This document shows positions 62,211 to 64,000 of a stretch of DNA of 64,000 bases, piece after piece. Source of the stretch: Dysgonomonas sp. HGC4 (lineage in GTDB: Bacteria; Bacteroidota; Bacteroidia; Bacteroidales; Dysgonomonadaceae); NCBI RefSeq assembly GCF_001261715.1, contig NZ_CVRU01000158.1, positions 104,598 to 168,597 on the forward strand. Direction: 5' to 3'. The notes under the pieces were generated by a model. That model ran no database searches, was not told the origin of the DNA, and was given only the letters and a program-made list of their open reading frames with translations. Within the stretch, counting starts at the first letter, position 1. Each line of letters opens with the position of its first letter. A program made the position numbers and the translations under genes.

Positions 62211-62945
62211 CTATTTGTATTTATCCCAAAGTTGCGATTCTATGACTTCATGTGTTCTCTTTATCAAATCAGGGATATCAAGCTCGGTAAGCCCCTCAGT
62301 AGATATAGGATCATGCACTATTATTTCCATCTCTTTACCAAAACTCATTACTCTCGAATGTATTTTCAATATATCATAAGGTCCATTCAATGTTATCGGC
62401 ACAATAGGCAACTTCATCTGGGTTGCAATTATATATGCACCTTTTTTGAATCGCCCCATTTTTCCGGTATAAGTACGTTGACCTTCAGGAAATATAGCCA
62501 TAGAAACTCCTTTTTCGAGTTCATCCTCAGCCTTCTCTATTGTTTGTGCCAATGCTCTTGTATTTGAACTGTCTACAAATACATGACCAGCAATTTCGGA
62601 TGCTTTACCTACAAATGGAATTTTACGCAACTCATGCTTTTGCACCCATTTAATATTATGCCCCAGATAACCATAGGTCAAGAAAATATCGAATGCTCCT
62701 TGATGGTTTGCTATAAAGATATAAGACCCATTGGGATCCAACTTATCATTCTGTTTCACCCTAATTTTACATAAAGCAGCTTTACAAACTATTTTCGACC
62801 AATACTCTGGAGGAGTATATCCCCAGAATTTACGATTTCCGATCGAACAGCCTAGCATCACAAGAATTGCTGTAACTATACTAGTCACAACAAGAATAGG
62901 AATAAAAATAAGCCATTGGTACAAGAAAGAAAGAATACCCTTCAT
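62211..62945 (-). CDS. plsC: 1-acyl-sn-glycerol-3-phosphate acyltransferase
   Basis: The 244-residue protein has an N-terminal membrane segment (about 9-33) and the acyltransferase motifs NHQGAFD (His81, Asp86) and IFPEGQRT, with the middle block GHVFVDSSNTRAL and IVPITLNGPYD. It makes phosphatidate from lysophosphatidate at the inner membrane, directly before the CdsA step encoded at 36.7 kb. The length is normal. It is monocistronic, with a -7 element at 62979; its stop lies 84 bp before the LysM gene's upstream side. Confidence 0.92.
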   Translation of the reverse strand: MKGILSFLYQWLIFIPILVVTSIVTAILVMLGCSIGNRKFWGYTPPEYWSKIVCKAALCKIRVKQNDKLDPNGSYIFIANHQGAFDIFLTYGYLGHNIKWVQKHELRKIPFVGKASEIAGHVFVDSSNTRALAQTIEKAEDELEKGVSMAIFPEGQRTYTGKMGRFKKGAYIIATQMKLPIVPITLNGPYDILKIHSRVMSFGKEMEIIVHDPISTEGLTELDIPDLIKRTHEVIESQLWDKYK

Positions 62946-62978
62946 CTTATTCTAATATAGTTTTTCGGTTCAGATAAA

Positions 62979-62986
62979 CAAAAATA
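62979..62986 (-). promoter_or_regulatory. -7 promoter element of plsC
   Basis: On the minus strand this reads TATTTTTG, matching TAnnTTTG. Confidence 0.5.
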
Positions 62987-63158
62987 CATTTTTTTGTTCT
63001 CTTCTGAAACAAATGCTACACTTTAAGATAATGATGTACCCCTACTACACTTTATAAAGGGTAAGGAAAAAGCTTTTAAAGCAGTAAAATGAAGTAATGG
63101 AAAACATTATTCTATTTTTTATTACAACATGCTTTCCTTTCATAAAGGCTTAAATGCT

Positions 63159-63166
63159 TACATTTG
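63159..63166 (+). promoter_or_regulatory. -7 promoter element of the LicD-type gene
   Basis: TACATTTG matches TAnnTTTG. It lies over the first in-frame ATG (63154), so translation must start further down, most likely at 63190. Confidence 0.55.
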
Positions 63167-63189
63167 TCTACTTGATGTTAATAGCAGAT

Positions 63190-63987
63190 ATGGAAGAAGA
63201 TTTAAGAGAATATAACCCTGAAGGTTCAGACTTGAGAAAGCTACAACTCAAAATGTTTGAAATACTCCAAGTAGTAACCTCAATTGCAGGCAAACACAGC
63301 ATCCCCTATTGGTTAAGCGGAGGTACTCTGCTAGGCGCTGCCCGACATGGAGGCTTTATACCTTGGGATGATGATATTGATATTGAACTGCTTCTACCCG
63401 ATTATAAGAAACTACTTAAAATTCTGGAAAAGGAATTGCCATCGGATCTTTATTTACAAACGCCCAAAGACAAAGGCTATCGTCTGCTATTCTCCAAAGT
63501 AAGAGACAAGCACTCGGTTGTAGTTGAAGAAGATGATTTAATGGATAATTATTTTGAAAAAGGAATATACATAGATATATTTCCGGAAGAGAGAAGTTAT
63601 AAGCCTTTAAAGAATGTAGTTGATTTTTTTTATGGTAGATCTTTTCGCCGACTCAAACGAGGAAAGCCATTTCATTCTCTAAAATATTTTTACGAATATA
63701 CATTATCTCTCCTTCTCTACCCTATTGGCATTTTATTGACCTGGTTTGCCAGAGGATTATGTGCCATCACCCACCCTAATAATATCCTGCATAGTTATGG
63801 CATTGGTAATACAACCAATCATAATGCGAGCTACATGTTTCCATTAAGCACAATCGAGTTTGAAGGAAAAACATTCTCTGCTCCGGGTAGCACCGAAGCC
63901 TATCTTACAAAACAGTATGGTGATTATATGAAAATTCCACCAAAAGATAAAAGAGCAACTCACTTTTTAAGAGTGAAATATAAATAA
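63190..63987 (+). CDS. LicD-family phosphotransferase
   Basis: From the ATG at 63190 the protein has 265 residues; ATGs at 63154 and 63175 lie at or before the predicted transcript start. The LicD core is IPYWLSGGTLLGAARHGGFIPWDDDID, with the nucleotidyltransferase-type Gly-Gly and Asp-Asp-Asp residues. A following block, ILEKELPSDLYLQTPKDKGYRLLFSKVRD, and a hydrophobic segment near LLLYPIGILLTWFA are also present. LicD proteins transfer phosphocholine or similar groups to surface glycans. The end at 63987 is inside the window, so the gene is complete. Confidence 0.9.
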   Translation: MEEDLREYNPEGSDLRKLQLKMFEILQVVTSIAGKHSIPYWLSGGTLLGAARHGGFIPWDDDIDIELLLPDYKKLLKILEKELPSDLYLQTPKDKGYRLLFSKVRDKHSVVVEEDDLMDNYFEKGIYIDIFPEERSYKPLKNVVDFFYGRSFRRLKRGKPFHSLKYFYEYTLSLLLYPIGILLTWFARGLCAITHPNNILHSYGIGNTTNHNASYMFPLSTIEFEGKTFSAPGSTEAYLTKQYGDYMKIPPKDKRATHFLRVKYK

Positions 63988-64000
63988 AGAGAAAGTGAGG

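Noticed and set aside
63016..63054. CTACACTTTA repeated 29 bp apart before the LicD-type gene
   Set aside because: It is too short and AT-rich to separate from chance; it is kept only as a note.
63154..63189. N-terminal extension of the LicD-type gene
   Set aside because: The -7 element at 63159 overlaps the ATG at 63154, and the extra residues are not like LicD starts.

Overview
This window is AT-rich chromosomal DNA from a member of the Bacteroidales. The evidence is a SusC/SusD pair, two fimbrillin-like lipoproteins, a GH92 mannosidase lipoprotein, a Fur-family gene overlapping purA, an rsfS-ftsH-cdsA run and a run of three parvulins followed by an OstA-like protein and mutL. Many genes are preceded by the Bacteroidetes -7 promoter element TAnnTTTG. 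The low GC content and gene set would fit a Dysgonomonas-like genome, but genus is only a guess. I see no tRNA, rRNA, CRISPR array, prophage or insertion sequence.

Layout. 1-8.0 kb: the 3' end of an FtsX-type permease, a fimbrillin-like lipoprotein with a lectin-like tail, an amn-holA operon, an orphan PD-(D/E)XK nuclease-like protein, an AhpD-like protein and a GH92 mannosidase. 8.2-13.3 kb: two tandem membrane-anchored metallophosphoesterases, a YugP-type zinc peptidase and a fur-purA pair. 13.4-22 kb: SusD and SusC, a TPR protein, and a small lipoprotein with glnS. 22-26.5 kb: a siderophore-type TonB receptor, a PepSY membrane protein with a possible attenuated leader, and a small lipoprotein behind a strong dyad. 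26.8-33.6 kb: PBP1A with a GT14-like glycosyltransferase, cca, a lipoprotein and miaA. 34-41.4 kb: rsfS, ftsH, cdsA, then an ABC importer (binding lipoprotein, ATPase, permease) and an OprO/P-like porin. 41.6-43.6 kb: mtgA and a MATE exporter, convergent and overlapping. 43.8-52 kb: three parvulin-type chaperones, an OstA-like protein and mutL. 52-58.4 kb: a second fimbrillin-like lipoprotein, a secreted cysteine hydrolase, pncB, rlmD and a POT-like MFS transporter. 58.4-64 kb: a LysM/periplasmic-binding-protein locus with an internal tandem duplication, plsC and a LicD-type protein.

The most distinctive finding is at 59.1-61.4 kb. An exact-length tandem duplication (period 1169 bp) has made a new gene: the signal peptide of a neighbouring outer-membrane protein is joined to a second copy of the ligand-binding half of a LysM protein. 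Other points of interest are a recurring short palindrome (AGGTC-N3-GACCT) in the leaders of unrelated housekeeping genes, a perfect 50-bp palindrome between convergent genes, a 12-bp dyad that overlaps a promoter, and a terminator-like hairpin inside the leader of the PepSY gene.

Most of the window concerns the cell envelope: peptidoglycan synthesis (PBP1A, MtgA), LPS and outer-membrane biogenesis (parvulins, OstA, CdsA, PlsC), and nutrient uptake across the outer membrane. Genes for DNA, tRNA and nucleotide metabolism (holA, mutL, glnS, cca, miaA, rlmD, amn, purA, pncB) lie between them.
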